Assembly (NCBI GenBank): GCA_045597845.1
Contig: JAZLKZ010000126.1
Location: forward strand, 1 to 25,258
Reading direction: 5' to 3'
DNA from: Colimorpha sp045597845
GTDB taxonomy: Bacteria; Bacteroidota; Bacteroidia; Bacteroidales; P3
DNA: 25,258 nt
Below, in pieces: positions 8,329 through 15,384 of the stretch (position 1 is the stretch's first letter; each line of letters opens with the position of its first letter). Under the pieces are notes generated by a model. It saw only the letters and a program-made list of their open reading frames with translations. It ran no database searches and had not been told where the DNA came from. The position numbers and the translations under genes are program-made.

Positions 8329-9675
8329 TTAGGCTTTCAGTAAGGTGCAGGTTTCTTCAACAGAGAGCGTTTGTTGCCCTCCAGTGGCCATGTTTTTGAT
8401 TGTGAGTGTGTTGGTTGCAATTTCGGATCCACCGGCAAAGATTACGAAGGGAATGTTCTTCTTGTTGGCGAAATCCATTTGCTTGCGCATCTTGGCGATA
8501 TCGGGGTAGATGAGGCTGCTGATGCCAGCGGCTCGCAGTTGAGCGGCGCATCTTACGCAGTAGCGTTGTTCCGCCTCACCAAAGTTGATGAACAGCACCT
8601 TTGTGAATTGCTCCAGGTCGGCGGGAAATTTGTCCAATTCGGTCAGCACGTCATAGATACGGTCGGCGCCAAACGAGATGCCGACGCCCGAGACGTTGGG
8701 CATGCCGAAAATGCCCGTAAGATTATCGTAGCGTCCGCCTCCGCAGATGGATCCGATGTTGACGTTGTGAGCTTTGACTTCAAAGATGGCACCTGTGTAG
8801 TAGTTCAGTCCACGCGCCAATGTGAGGTCGAGTTCGATGTCGCACTGAGGCTGCACTTCGGAGATGAGGTCAAACAAAGTCTGCGACTCTTCCACGCCGG
8901 CAAGACCTATTTCCACATTGGCGAAAAGTTCGCGCAAGCGTTTCAGTTTGTCGGAGCTGTTGCCGGAAAGTTCAAAAATGGGGTTCAAAGCCGCGATTTG
9001 TTGGTTGTCAAGACCACGTTCGGAAAGTTCCGCCCGCACGTTGTCGATGCCGATCTTGTCCAGTTTGTCGATGGCGACAGTGATGTCAACCAGTTTGTCT
9101 GGAGCGCCAATCAGTTCTGCAATGCCGGCAAGGATTTTTCGGTTGTTGATTTTCAGCGTTACGCCAATGTCGAATTTCTTGAATACGGCATCAATCATCT
9201 GAACCAGTTCCAACTCGTTGAGCAGCGATTCGGAACCGATCATGTCGGCGTCGCACTGGTAGAATTCACGGTAGCGTCCTTTTTGAGGACGGTCGGCGCG
9301 CCATACGGGTTGCAGCTGGTACCTGCGGAAAGGCAGCGTGACTTGCTCGCGGTGTTGCACAACAAAGCGGGCAAAAGGTACGGTAAGGTCGTACCTCAAT
9401 CCGCGTTCGCAGATTTGAGGAGCCACTTTGTGGTAGTCTTGGTTGAAGTCAACATCTTTCATAAAGTCGCCAGAGTTGAGTACCTTGAAGAGTAGTTTGT
9501 CGCCTTCTTCGCCGTATTTTCCCATTAAAGTGGAGAGATTTTCCAAGGAAGGCGTTTCGATGGGTTCAAAAGCGAAGGTCTTGAACACGTCGCGAATAGT
9601 GTCGAATATGTAGTTTCTGCGCACCATTTCTGTAGGCAGAAAATCGCGTGTACCTTTAGGAATTGAGCATTTCAT
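8329..9675 (-). CDS. hisS: Histidyl-tRNA synthetase
   Basis: HisRS attaches histidine to tRNA-His in the cytoplasm. The 448-residue class II synthetase opens with MKCSIPKGTRDFLP, which is typical. It carries the motif 2 region around RADRPQKGRYREF (126-138), the histidine-specific LARGLNYYTG (286-295), GGGRYDNL (312-319) and motif 3 GVGISFGADRIY (330-341). The anticodon-binding domain fills the last 90 or so residues. The reading frame stays open for 22 more codons upstream, but those codons run through the promoter and a start at 9675 gives the conserved N-terminus. The gene is convergent with lpxK and divergent from the C25 protease gene, with which it shares a symmetric promoter region. 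Confidence 0.97.
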   Translation of the reverse strand: MKCSIPKGTRDFLPTEMVRRNYIFDTIRDVFKTFAFEPIETPSLENLSTLMGKYGEEGDKLLFKVLNSGDFMKDVDFNQDYHKVAPQICERGLRYDLTVPFARFVVQHREQVTLPFRRYQLQPVWRADRPQKGRYREFYQCDADMIGSESLLNELELVQMIDAVFKKFDIGVTLKINNRKILAGIAELIGAPDKLVDITVAIDKLDKIGIDNVRAELSERGLDNQQIAALNPIFELSGNSSDKLKRLRELFANVEIGLAGVEESQTLFDLISEVQPQCDIELDLTLARGLNYYTGAIFEVKAHNVNIGSICGGGRYDNLTGIFGMPNVSGVGISFGADRIYDVLTELDKFPADLEQFTKVLFINFGEAEQRYCVRCAAQLRAAGISSLIYPDIAKMRKQMDFANKKNIPFVIFAGGSEIATNTLTIKNMATGGQQTLSVEETCTLLKA

Positions 9676-9709
9676 GAGTAATAGGAAAGATTTGATGATA
9701 ATTAATCTG

Positions 9710-9717
9710 CAAAGATA
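9710..9717 (-). promoter_or_regulatory. hisS: Probable hisS promoter, -7 element TATCTTTG
   Basis: Read on the - strand, this is TATCTTTG, an exact match to the Bacteroidetes -7 consensus TAnnTTTG, placed about 34 bases before the hisS ATG. I see no clear TTTG at the -33 distance. It is the left arm of a 10-bp inverted repeat shared with the oppositely oriented promoter at 9731-9738. Confidence 0.7.
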
Positions 9718-9730
9718 CAAAAAAAATAAG

Positions 9731-9738
9731 TATCTTTG
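9731..9738 (+). promoter_or_regulatory. Probable promoter of the C25 protease gene, -7 element TATCTTTG
   Basis: An exact TAnnTTTG match ends only seven bases before the ATG at 9746, so transcription would start at or within a few bases of the start codon. No clear -33 TTTG is visible. With 9710-9717 it forms a mirror-image pair around a 13-base A-rich spacer that includes eight consecutive A. Confidence 0.65.
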
Positions 9739-9745
9739 CACCTCT

Positions 9746-12460
9746 ATGCGAAGTTTCCGCTATTTGTTGTCAATAGTGCTGTATTTCTGCTGTTTCCAAT
9801 CGATGTGGAGCCAGCAGAAATACGTCATTGTTTCGCCTTCCGAGTTTCGCGAAACCCTTCAGCCTTTTGTGGAATGGAAAAGGCAGACTGGTTTTTTGGT
9901 GAAAGAGTGCTATATTGATACCAACAGCCCTGAGACTATCCACCAGATTTTGCAGTCGTATTACGACCATGCCACGCTGCTTGACCCTGCACCGTCCTAT
10001 GTCTTGTTGGTGGGGGATGTGGATCGTTTGGGCACTTTTGCGGGAAGGCACCAACCCAACAATAGTTTCGAGGAGATTGCCACAGATTTGTATTATGTCG
10101 AGTTTACGGGCGACTTCCGTCCTGATGCGATGTTGGGACGGTGGTCGGTGACGGATGTTTCGCAACTTGCCGATGTGGTGGCAAAAACGTTGCGTTATGA
10201 GCGTTACCAACTATGTTCGCACGACTATCTCCGGCAATCTTTGGTGGTGGCGGGCCGAGAAACCAGCACCGTGGGCGTTCCAGTGCCGACGCTTACCAAC
10301 GGACAAGTGAACTACGTGAGTCGCGCATTGCGTGAGGCTTGCGATGAAATGGATACTTCCTGTTTCTACAATCCCGATTCGGAATATCAGCTCGATACCA
10401 TAGTCTCTTTGTTGAGAACGGGCCGAGGGCTGATATATTATACATCCCATTGTATTACGGATGGGTGGCTTCATCCATCTCTGGACAAGGACATCATTGA
10501 CACGCTTTCGGAATCATTCCCAGCCGTTTATGTCAACAATTGCTGCCTTTCCAGTCGTTTTTCGGAGGATTGCTTCGGCGAACATCTTTTGCGCAAGGCG
10601 CAAGGCGGTGCGGTAGGTGTTATTGGAGCCAGCAACGAGACGCTATGGAATGAGGACTACTATTGGAGTTTAGGCGCCAAATATCCTTTTTCGAGAGTTC
10701 CAGACTATGACGCCAACTTGTTGGGTATGTTCGACAGATGGTTGCATCGTTACGATGAGCCGGAGTTGATGCATGCTGCGACTTTGGGGCAGATGCTTTT
10801 TGCCGGGAACGGGGCTGTGGCTCAATTCGAGTCGCCGTATGAGGATTATTATTGGGAAATATATAATATTTTGGGAGATCCCTCTTTGATGCCTTATGTG
10901 GGTGAACCCGAAGAACTTTTGTTGTCGTGCGACAGTGTGGTGTTGCGGGGCGACGCATCGCTGTCGGTTTCCACACTTGTGGGGGCTTTGGTGGCAGTTA
11001 CGCAAGGCGATGAACTTCTGGGAGTTGCTGTCGCTGACAGCTTGGGACATTCAGAGGTTTTGTTTGCACACCCCGCCATGGCCGACAGTCTTTGTGTAAC
11101 TGCAACGCTTCAGAATCATATTCCTTCGGTGGCGTATCTTCCAGTAAGGCGCGCGCGAAGCGCGCGCCTTACTGTGACCGACTATTCCATTGTAGTTCAG
11201 GATTCTGTAGCGTTGCGCCTTGACGTTACCAATGTGGGCGAGGAAACTGCTTTTCTCCATCAAATTTCAGTGGAAGATACTATTGTACAGTGTGATACGT
11301 TGATCCCAGATGCTTCGCAATCTTTTCTTTTGCGCTTGCCCTTCGTCCCCGACACAATCCCGTTGTTCAGAACAATGGTGCGTATGATTGATGCAGAGGG
11401 GTGCTATGCTTCTATGCAAATCAGCTGCGACGCTCCAGTGACCTATCCGACGCTATTGTCTGTAACTGTTCGAGATAGCGCCGAGAATGCAGTGCAAAGC
11501 CTTTCCACGAACAGCAACTATAATCTTCGGGTAGATTTGTCGTCTTATGCGGATTCGCTGAAGGTGGCTTTGACGGAATTTCCGTCTATGCGAGAGACTG
11601 ATTTCACCTTCGCCGAAACGCTTCGCCAAGTAACGCTTCCTTTCCGTTTGTCGGACGACACGCGCAGGGTGAGAGTTACGATTACTTCTTTTTTGGGAAG
11701 GTGGTATCGTGAGTACGACTATTGGATGCTGACGGGGAGCGCAGTGGAGACTTTTGAAAGTGGCGATTTCTCCAGTTTTCCGTGGGACACAACGGCTTTG
11801 CGTCCTTGGATTCCGACTCAGTCGCAGGCTCACGAAGGCGATTTCAGCGCCCGATCCGCAGTTATTTCGTCCCGACAGACTTCACGGCTATCGATTCCGT
11901 TGTTCGTGTTGGAGGATGACACGGTCTCATTTTGGACACGCGTCTCGTCGGAAGAAGGCCACGACCGGCTCTATTTCTATATCGACGACCAGCTGCAAGG
12001 CTTTTGGTCGGGTATCTCCATGTGGACAAAACGTAGCTTTCCTATCGAACAAGGCTGTCATCGCCTCTCTTGGCGCTACGAAAAAGATGATACTCGCAAC
12101 GAAAACCAAGATTGTATCTGGATTGACGATATTCGTTTTCCACTTGCATTGTGGGATACTTTGGATGGGGTGTGGGATACTTCTACGGTAGCAATCGAAA
12201 CGCCAAAATCCGAGGAATTGTGCGTCAACATTTATCCAAATCCCGCTTCGGGGCAATGCCATATAGCCTTGAGCGACGCCTTGAAGGAGGCTTCGCTGAC
12301 AATATATGACATGAGTGGCCGTCGTGTAGCGGCATATCGTGTTGTGCCATCAACGCTTTCTTTGCAGTCATTCCGAAATGGAATCTATACATTGGTATTT
12401 GTGAACAACAACGTCATTACGACGCGCAAATTAATGGTGCGCAGCCATTCAAAAAACTAA
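9746..12460 (+). CDS. Secreted gingipain-like C25 cysteine protease with type IX sorting tail
   Basis: This 904-residue protein is a peptidase family C25 enzyme (gingipain group) exported through the type IX system. Residues 1-22 are a signal peptide ending MWSQ. The caspase-like catalytic region contains SYVLLVGDVDRLG (84-96), YYTSHCITDGW (231-241) with candidate catalytic H235, and VNNCCLSSRF (263-272). In that last block C267 aligns with the gingipain cysteine (ACVNGDF). A later region of about 140 residues (FESGDFSSFPW to WIDDIRFP) looks like the cleaved-adhesin/jelly-roll domain of gingipains. The last 80 or so residues (NIYPNPASG, YDMSGRRV, NGIYTLVF) are a canonical type A sorting domain. 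I used the ATG at 9746 because it begins the signal peptide. It could be confused with the sortase PorU, but its length and adhesin-like domain favour a cargo protease. A strong hairpin lies inside the gene at 11142-11174. Confidence 0.9.
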   Translation: MRSFRYLLSIVLYFCCFQSMWSQQKYVIVSPSEFRETLQPFVEWKRQTGFLVKECYIDTNSPETIHQILQSYYDHATLLDPAPSYVLLVGDVDRLGTFAGRHQPNNSFEEIATDLYYVEFTGDFRPDAMLGRWSVTDVSQLADVVAKTLRYERYQLCSHDYLRQSLVVAGRETSTVGVPVPTLTNGQVNYVSRALREACDEMDTSCFYNPDSEYQLDTIVSLLRTGRGLIYYTSHCITDGWLHPSLDKDIIDTLSESFPAVYVNNCCLSSRFSEDCFGEHLLRKAQGGAVGVIGASNETLWNEDYYWSLGAKYPFSRVPDYDANLLGMFDRWLHRYDEPELMHAATLGQMLFAGNGAVAQFESPYEDYYWEIYNILGDPSLMPYVGEPEELLLSCDSVVLRGDASLSVSTLVGALVAVTQGDELLGVAVADSLGHSEVLFAHPAMADSLCVTATLQNHIPSVAYLPVRRARSARLTVTDYSIVVQDSVALRLDVTNVGEETAFLHQISVEDTIVQCDTLIPDASQSFLLRLPFVPDTIPLFRTMVRMIDAEGCYASMQISCDAPVTYPTLLSVTVRDSAENAVQSLSTNSNYNLRVDLSSYADSLKVALTEFPSMRETDFTFAETLRQVTLPFRLSDDTRRVRVTITSFLGRWYREYDYWMLTGSAVETFESGDFSSFPWDTTALRPWIPTQSQAHEGDFSARSAVISSRQTSRLSIPLFVLEDDTVSFWTRVSSEEGHDRLYFYIDDQLQGFWSGISMWTKRSFPIEQGCHRLSWRYEKDDTRNENQDCIWIDDIRFPLALWDTLDGVWDTSTVAIETPKSEELCVNIYPNPASGQCHIALSDALKEASLTIYDMSGRRVAAYRVVPSTLSLQSFRNGIYTLVFVNNNVITTRKLMVRSHSKN
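11142..11174. repeat. Perfect inverted repeat (15-bp arms, GAA loop) inside the protease gene
   Basis: Bases 11142-11156 (CAGTAAGGCGCGCGC) pair perfectly with 11160-11174 around the three-base loop GAA. It lies in frame in the protease coding region and encodes a basic patch (VRRARSARLTV) between two beta-sandwich-like regions. No T-run follows, so it is not an ordinary terminator. It looks like a palindromic insertion tolerated in coding sequence. Confidence 0.9.
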
Positions 12461-12474
12461 TCTAAACGTTATCC

Positions 12475-13311
12475 ATGACAGATACTTTGTCTTATACTCC
12501 GTTTTATCTGTATGACACCTCAGGTGCGGCCGCTGTTCATGAGCAGCAGTCATTTTCGTTCGATTCTATCTTTAATCTTTTTCAGAAATCGGATACGCTC
12601 GTTCGAGAAAGCCTTTTTTCGGAGCATCTGTTGCCCCGCACCCATCTTGACGCATTGGCGCATACCAGCCTTTTACCGCAGTCGTGGGTGTTTGGCGTAT
12701 GTGTGTTGCTGGTCTTGTTGGTGGCGATATTCTTTAAGTCCTATCGCTTGAAGCTGGTTGATGTTTTCGGCGCTACGGTCAATACAAGAATCATGACACG
12801 CATTCAGCGCGACAACAATATGTTGCACATCAAATCGTGGGTTCCAGTAGGCATCATTCATCCTCTCGCTGTATCGTTGGTTTTGTATTTTTACTATGAA
12901 TACGCACATCTTGAATATTTCGTGATGCAGGATGTGTTGCTGTTTTTGACATTGTTTGTGGCTTGTGTGGTGGGCTATTTCTTGCGCAATTTGTTGTTTG
13001 CGCTGTTGGGAAATGTTTTTGAGGGTCACCAGGCCATTAATCAATACATCTTCTCGAACTATTTTTGGCATCTTGTGGAATGTGTGTTGCTGTTGCCGAT
13101 AGCGATTCTCCTTTTTTATGTTCCTTCAATAACATTTTTGATTACTTGTTTGCTTTGTATTGGAGCGGGGTTGTGCTTTTTGATACGACTTTTCCGCAAC
13201 CTGCAAATGGTTTTAACAATTCCCAATGCCTCAAAATTCTATTTATTTTATTATCTTTGCATCGTTGAATTGATACCTGTAGCCGCTCTTGTTTTTATTG
13301 TAGTGCGTTGA
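12475..13311 (+). CDS. DUF4271-family integral membrane protein
   Basis: This 278-residue inner-membrane protein of unknown function matches the DUF4271 family as I know it from Bacteroidetes. It has a polar N-terminus of about 67 residues, then about six hydrophobic segments (roughly 68-87, 125-143, 150-178, 197-215, 217-239 and 254-277). The middle block with NVFEGHQAINQYIF (180-193) is characteristic. It starts 14 bases after the protease stop, so it is probably read from the same transcript. It ends 23 bases before hemD, and the DUF4271-hemD neighbourhood is recurrent in Bacteroidales. No catalytic motif is visible. Confidence 0.85.
   Translation: MTDTLSYTPFYLYDTSGAAAVHEQQSFSFDSIFNLFQKSDTLVRESLFSEHLLPRTHLDALAHTSLLPQSWVFGVCVLLVLLVAIFFKSYRLKLVDVFGATVNTRIMTRIQRDNNMLHIKSWVPVGIIHPLAVSLVLYFYYEYAHLEYFVMQDVLLFLTLFVACVVGYFLRNLLFALLGNVFEGHQAINQYIFSNYFWHLVECVLLLPIAILLFYVPSITFLITCLLCIGAGLCFLIRLFRNLQMVLTIPNASKFYLFYYLCIVELIPVAALVFIVVR
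13252..13259 (+). promoter_or_regulatory. Possible internal promoter for hemD-rnpA, -7 element TATCTTTG
   Basis: An exact TAnnTTTG lies inside the end of the DUF4271 gene, 76 bases before the hemD ATG. This could let hemD and rnpA be expressed apart from the protease. No good -33 element is visible and the bases also encode Tyr-Leu-Cys, so chance is possible. Confidence 0.35.
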
Positions 13312-13334
13312 AGCTTAGGTAATTAAAATATGAA

Positions 13335-14297
13335 ATGATGAGTGTAAAAACCAAGAAATTTTTGATTTCTCAGCCGGCTCCAGCCGATATTGACAAGTCT
13401 CCCTACAAGAATTTGGTTCAAAAATACCATATTGATCTCACTTTTTTCAAATTTTTTGACATTGTGGGACTTTCGGCTTCCGAATTTCGCAAAAGTCGCA
13501 TTCACATTTCAGAGCATACTGCAGTCATCTTCAATAGCAAACAGTCTGTTGACCATTTTTTCCGCTTGGCGAAGGAGCTCCGAGAGGTCATTCCCGACAG
13601 TATGAAATATTTCTGTTCCTCTGAGGCTATCGCGCTCTATCTTCAGAATTACACCCAGTATCGCAAGCGTAAGATTTTTTACGGACAACAGTTCTTTGCC
13701 GATCTCGTGGACATCATGTCGAAGCACCGCGAAGAGAAGTTCCTCTTTCCTTGCTCTGACGAGAAGCAGACCGAATATACCAAGCTTCTGGACAAGGCTA
13801 AGTATAAGTACACCAAGGCTGTAATGTACACCTTGCAGCCTAAGGATCTTACGCATTTCAACCTCAAGGATTTTGATGTAGTGGCGTTGTTCTCGCCTAT
13901 AGGCGTACGCTCGTTGGTGAAGAGTTTCCCAAATATTAGCAGCGAAGATGTGGTGATTGCAGCTTTTGGAGCATCAACGCATGCCGCTCTGAACGAGGCA
14001 GGCCTAAAGCTTACCGTGGCGGCTCCCACCAAAGTGTCGCCCTCAATGGCTATGGCTTTGGAGAACTATATTCTGGGCAAGGAGCAAGGCAGCGTAATTG
14101 TGGCGAAGCCTACCTCATTGAAGAAGCCCGCAGTTCATTCCAAGACTGCTTCTACGTCGGCAACCGTAAGCAAGAAACCGAAGTCGGTATTCGCCGACAA
14201 GGACAAGTACAAACAACTTCAGGAAGAACGCCGTGCGCAAGCGGCTGAACGCCGTGCGCAGCGTGCAGCCGAGAAGGCAAGCAAAACTGATGCCTAA
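13335..14297 (+). CDS. hemD: Uroporphyrinogen-III synthase with a basic C-terminal tail
   Basis: HemD closes hydroxymethylbilane into uroporphyrinogen III in tetrapyrrole synthesis. The domain is recognised from its start (KKFLISQPAP), FSPIGVRSLVKSFPN (186-200) and the block with AAFGASTHAALNEAGLK (209-225), ending near residue 249. Catalysis in this family depends little on conserved residues, so the call rests on fold-level similarity and context. The protein continues for about 70 more residues (251-320) rich in Lys, Ala, Arg and Gln, including ERRAQAA/ERRAQRA, which predicts a charged helix. Two adjacent ATG codons (13335, 13338) are possible starts. The stop overlaps the rnpA start by eight bases, so translation is probably coupled. 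Confidence 0.82.
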   Translation: MMSVKTKKFLISQPAPADIDKSPYKNLVQKYHIDLTFFKFFDIVGLSASEFRKSRIHISEHTAVIFNSKQSVDHFFRLAKELREVIPDSMKYFCSSEAIALYLQNYTQYRKRKIFYGQQFFADLVDIMSKHREEKFLFPCSDEKQTEYTKLLDKAKYKYTKAVMYTLQPKDLTHFNLKDFDVVALFSPIGVRSLVKSFPNISSEDVVIAAFGASTHAALNEAGLKLTVAAPTKVSPSMAMALENYILGKEQGSVIVAKPTSLKKPAVHSKTASTSATVSKKPKSVFADKDKYKQLQEERRAQAAERRAQRAAEKASKTDA

Positions 14298-14700
14298 CTA
14301 TACTTTCACAAAGCAAGAACGGCTTTGTAGTCGTAGTCTTATAGAGTCGCTTTTCCATTCGGGACACAGACTTATGGTCTTTCCTTACAGTGTATCTTGG
14401 ATGTTGATTTCCCAAGACAAGAATATGCCCGTTCCAGCGCAGGTGCTCATCACAACGTCAAAGAAGAAGTTTCATCATGCCGTTGACCGCAATCGCATCA
14501 AACGTCTCACGCGCGAATGCTACCGAATGCGTAAACAGGGCCTTTACGATTTTCTGGAGGAGCATCATCTGCAGATAGTGCTTTCGCTGAACTACATCCA
14601 TACGGAAATTCTGGATTACGCTACGCTTTCCGCCAAGTTCGACAAACTTTTCCCTCAACTCGGATCCGCCATCCAGAAGACGATGAGCGAAAATAAGTGA
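14290..14700 (+). CDS. rnpA: Ribonuclease P protein component
   Basis: RnpA is the small basic protein that assists RNase P RNA in trimming the 5' leader of pre-tRNAs. The 136-residue product starts MPNYTFTKQERLCSR. It carries the family signature FHHAVDRNRIKRLTRECYR (61-79), whose RNR box contacts the RNA. I chose the ATG at 14290, which overlaps the last eight bases of hemD; a longer in-frame start at 14233 would add 19 residues that only translate hemD in another frame. yidD follows after 79 bases. This rnpA-yidD order is widespread. No rpmH is seen here, as is common in Bacteroidetes. Confidence 0.95.
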   Translation: MPNYTFTKQERLCSRSLIESLFHSGHRLMVFPYSVSWMLISQDKNMPVPAQVLITTSKKKFHHAVDRNRIKRLTRECYRMRKQGLYDFLEEHHLQIVLSLNYIHTEILDYATLSAKFDKLFPQLGSAIQKTMSENK

Positions 14701-14753
14701 TGCATAATCCTTCAACTCGTTCAAAGTCCTCCGAGAGCTTTCTGATTATCTTG

Positions 14754-14774
14754 TCAATTATCAATTATCAATTC
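14754..14774. repeat. Three tandem heptamers TCAATTA/C
   Basis: TCAATTA occurs at 14754-14760 and 14761-14767, and TCAATTC at 14768-14774, with exact 7-base spacing. The array fills the end of the 79-base gap between rnpA and yidD and stops five bases before the yidD start. Its reverse complement (AATTGAT type) resembles the second heptamer array at 21324-21351. Confidence 0.75.
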
Positions 14775-14779
14775 CTGAA

Positions 14780-15004
14780 GTGTTGCGCAAAATCCTTACA
14801 AAAATGATGTTGGCGATGATTAAGTTCTATCGTAACTGCATCTCGCCGTTTACGCCGCCGGCGTGTCGCTACACTCCTACATGCTCGCAATATGCTATTG
14901 AGGCAATACAGAAATACGGTCCTTTCAAGGGAGGGTGGTTGGCGCTCAAACGCATTTTGAGGTGCAACCCGTGGGGCGGGTCGGGATATGATCCGGTTCC
15001 TTGA
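14780..15004 (+). CDS. yidD: Membrane protein insertion efficiency factor YidD
   Basis: YidD is a small membrane-associated protein that helps YidC-dependent insertion of inner-membrane proteins. The 74-residue product shows the full family signature: ISPFTPPACRYTPTCSQYA (21-39), then KYGPFKGGWLALKRILRCNPW and the ending GGSGYDPVP. The three conserved Cys (29, 35, 62) are all present. I chose the GTG at 14780 because it gives the usual hydrophobic/amphipathic stretch of about 15 residues before FYR; ATG codons at 14804 and 14807 are alternatives. It lies between rnpA and the MGMT-like gene, which begins 19 bases after its stop. Confidence 0.93.
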   Translation: MLRKILTKMMLAMIKFYRNCISPFTPPACRYTPTCSQYAIEAIQKYGPFKGGWLALKRILRCNPWGGSGYDPVP

Positions 15005-15023
15005 TGTAAATAGGGTTTCCAGC

Positions 15024-15377
15024 ATGTCTAAAAAAAGCATATACGAGGAAATATATGACGTGGTGCGACTGATTCCAAGAGGGAAAGTGCTCACTTATGG
15101 AGATGTCGCTTTTTTGGCGGGAAACGCCAAGATGGCTCGCGTTGTTGGGAATGCGTTGCATATCAATCCTTGTCCTGGCGAAATACCTTGTCATCGGGTT
15201 GTTAATAGTAAAGGTTTTCTGTCAGGGTCTTTCGCTTTTGGTGGAGCCCGGCGTCAAGAGGCTTTATTGCGTGAAGAGGGAGTTTGCTTTGTGGGAGAGA
15301 AAGTTGATATGGAACAATGTAGATGGCGTTTCATGGAACTGCAACCTCTCCACGAAACGCCATCTATGAATCCTTGA
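15024..15377 (+). CDS. Small MGMT-fold DNA-binding protein (alkyltransferase-like) with active-site Cys
   Basis: This 117-residue protein is the DNA-binding/active-site domain of O6-alkylguanine-DNA alkyltransferases without the N-terminal domain found in Ogt or Ada. It has IPRGKVLTYGDVA (17-29), the recognition-helix region MARVVGNAL (37-45) and the active-site PCHRVV (55-60) with C56. Alkyltransferase-like (ATL) proteins of similar size usually have Trp in place of that Cys, so this could be a functional minimal methyltransferase. The ATG at 15024 fits the domain start. The last dozen codons are part of an inverted repeat. It follows yidD by 19 bases and converges on the RND pump gene seven bases away. 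Confidence 0.85.
   Translation: MSKKSIYEEIYDVVRLIPRGKVLTYGDVAFLAGNAKMARVVGNALHINPCPGEIPCHRVVNSKGFLSGSFAFGGARRQEALLREEGVCFVGEKVDMEQCRWRFMELQPLHETPSMNP
15321..15367. terminator. 13-bp inverted repeat at the junction of convergent genes, possible bidirectional terminator
   Basis: TAGATGGCGTTTC (15321-15333) pairs perfectly with 15355-15367 across a 21-base loop. The hairpin lies within the last codons of the MGMT-like gene. It is 17 bases beyond the stop codon of the - strand RND pump gene at 15385. A moderately T-rich stretch follows on the + side but there is no clean T-run on either side, so the terminator role is an inference. Confidence 0.55.
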
Positions 15378-15384
15378 TTATTTT

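Noticed and set aside
8371..9495. 374-codon + strand frame inside hisS
   Set aside because: It is the exact antisense shadow of hisS, which has all class II synthetase motifs; the shadow protein matches nothing I know.
9676..9741. 22-residue N-terminal extension of hisS
   Set aside because: It would be translated from the promoter region, and the conserved family start MKCSIPKGTRDF begins at 9675.
9674..9745. 24-residue N-terminal extension of the C25 protease
   Set aside because: It would bury the signal peptide and covers the divergent promoter; the ATG at 9746 starts a standard signal peptide.
9746..12460. Identity as the type IX sortase PorU
   Set aside because: PorU is also C25, but this protein is shorter, has a gingipain-type adhesin-like domain and a cargo-type tail, and is not beside porV. 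The possibility is not fully excluded.
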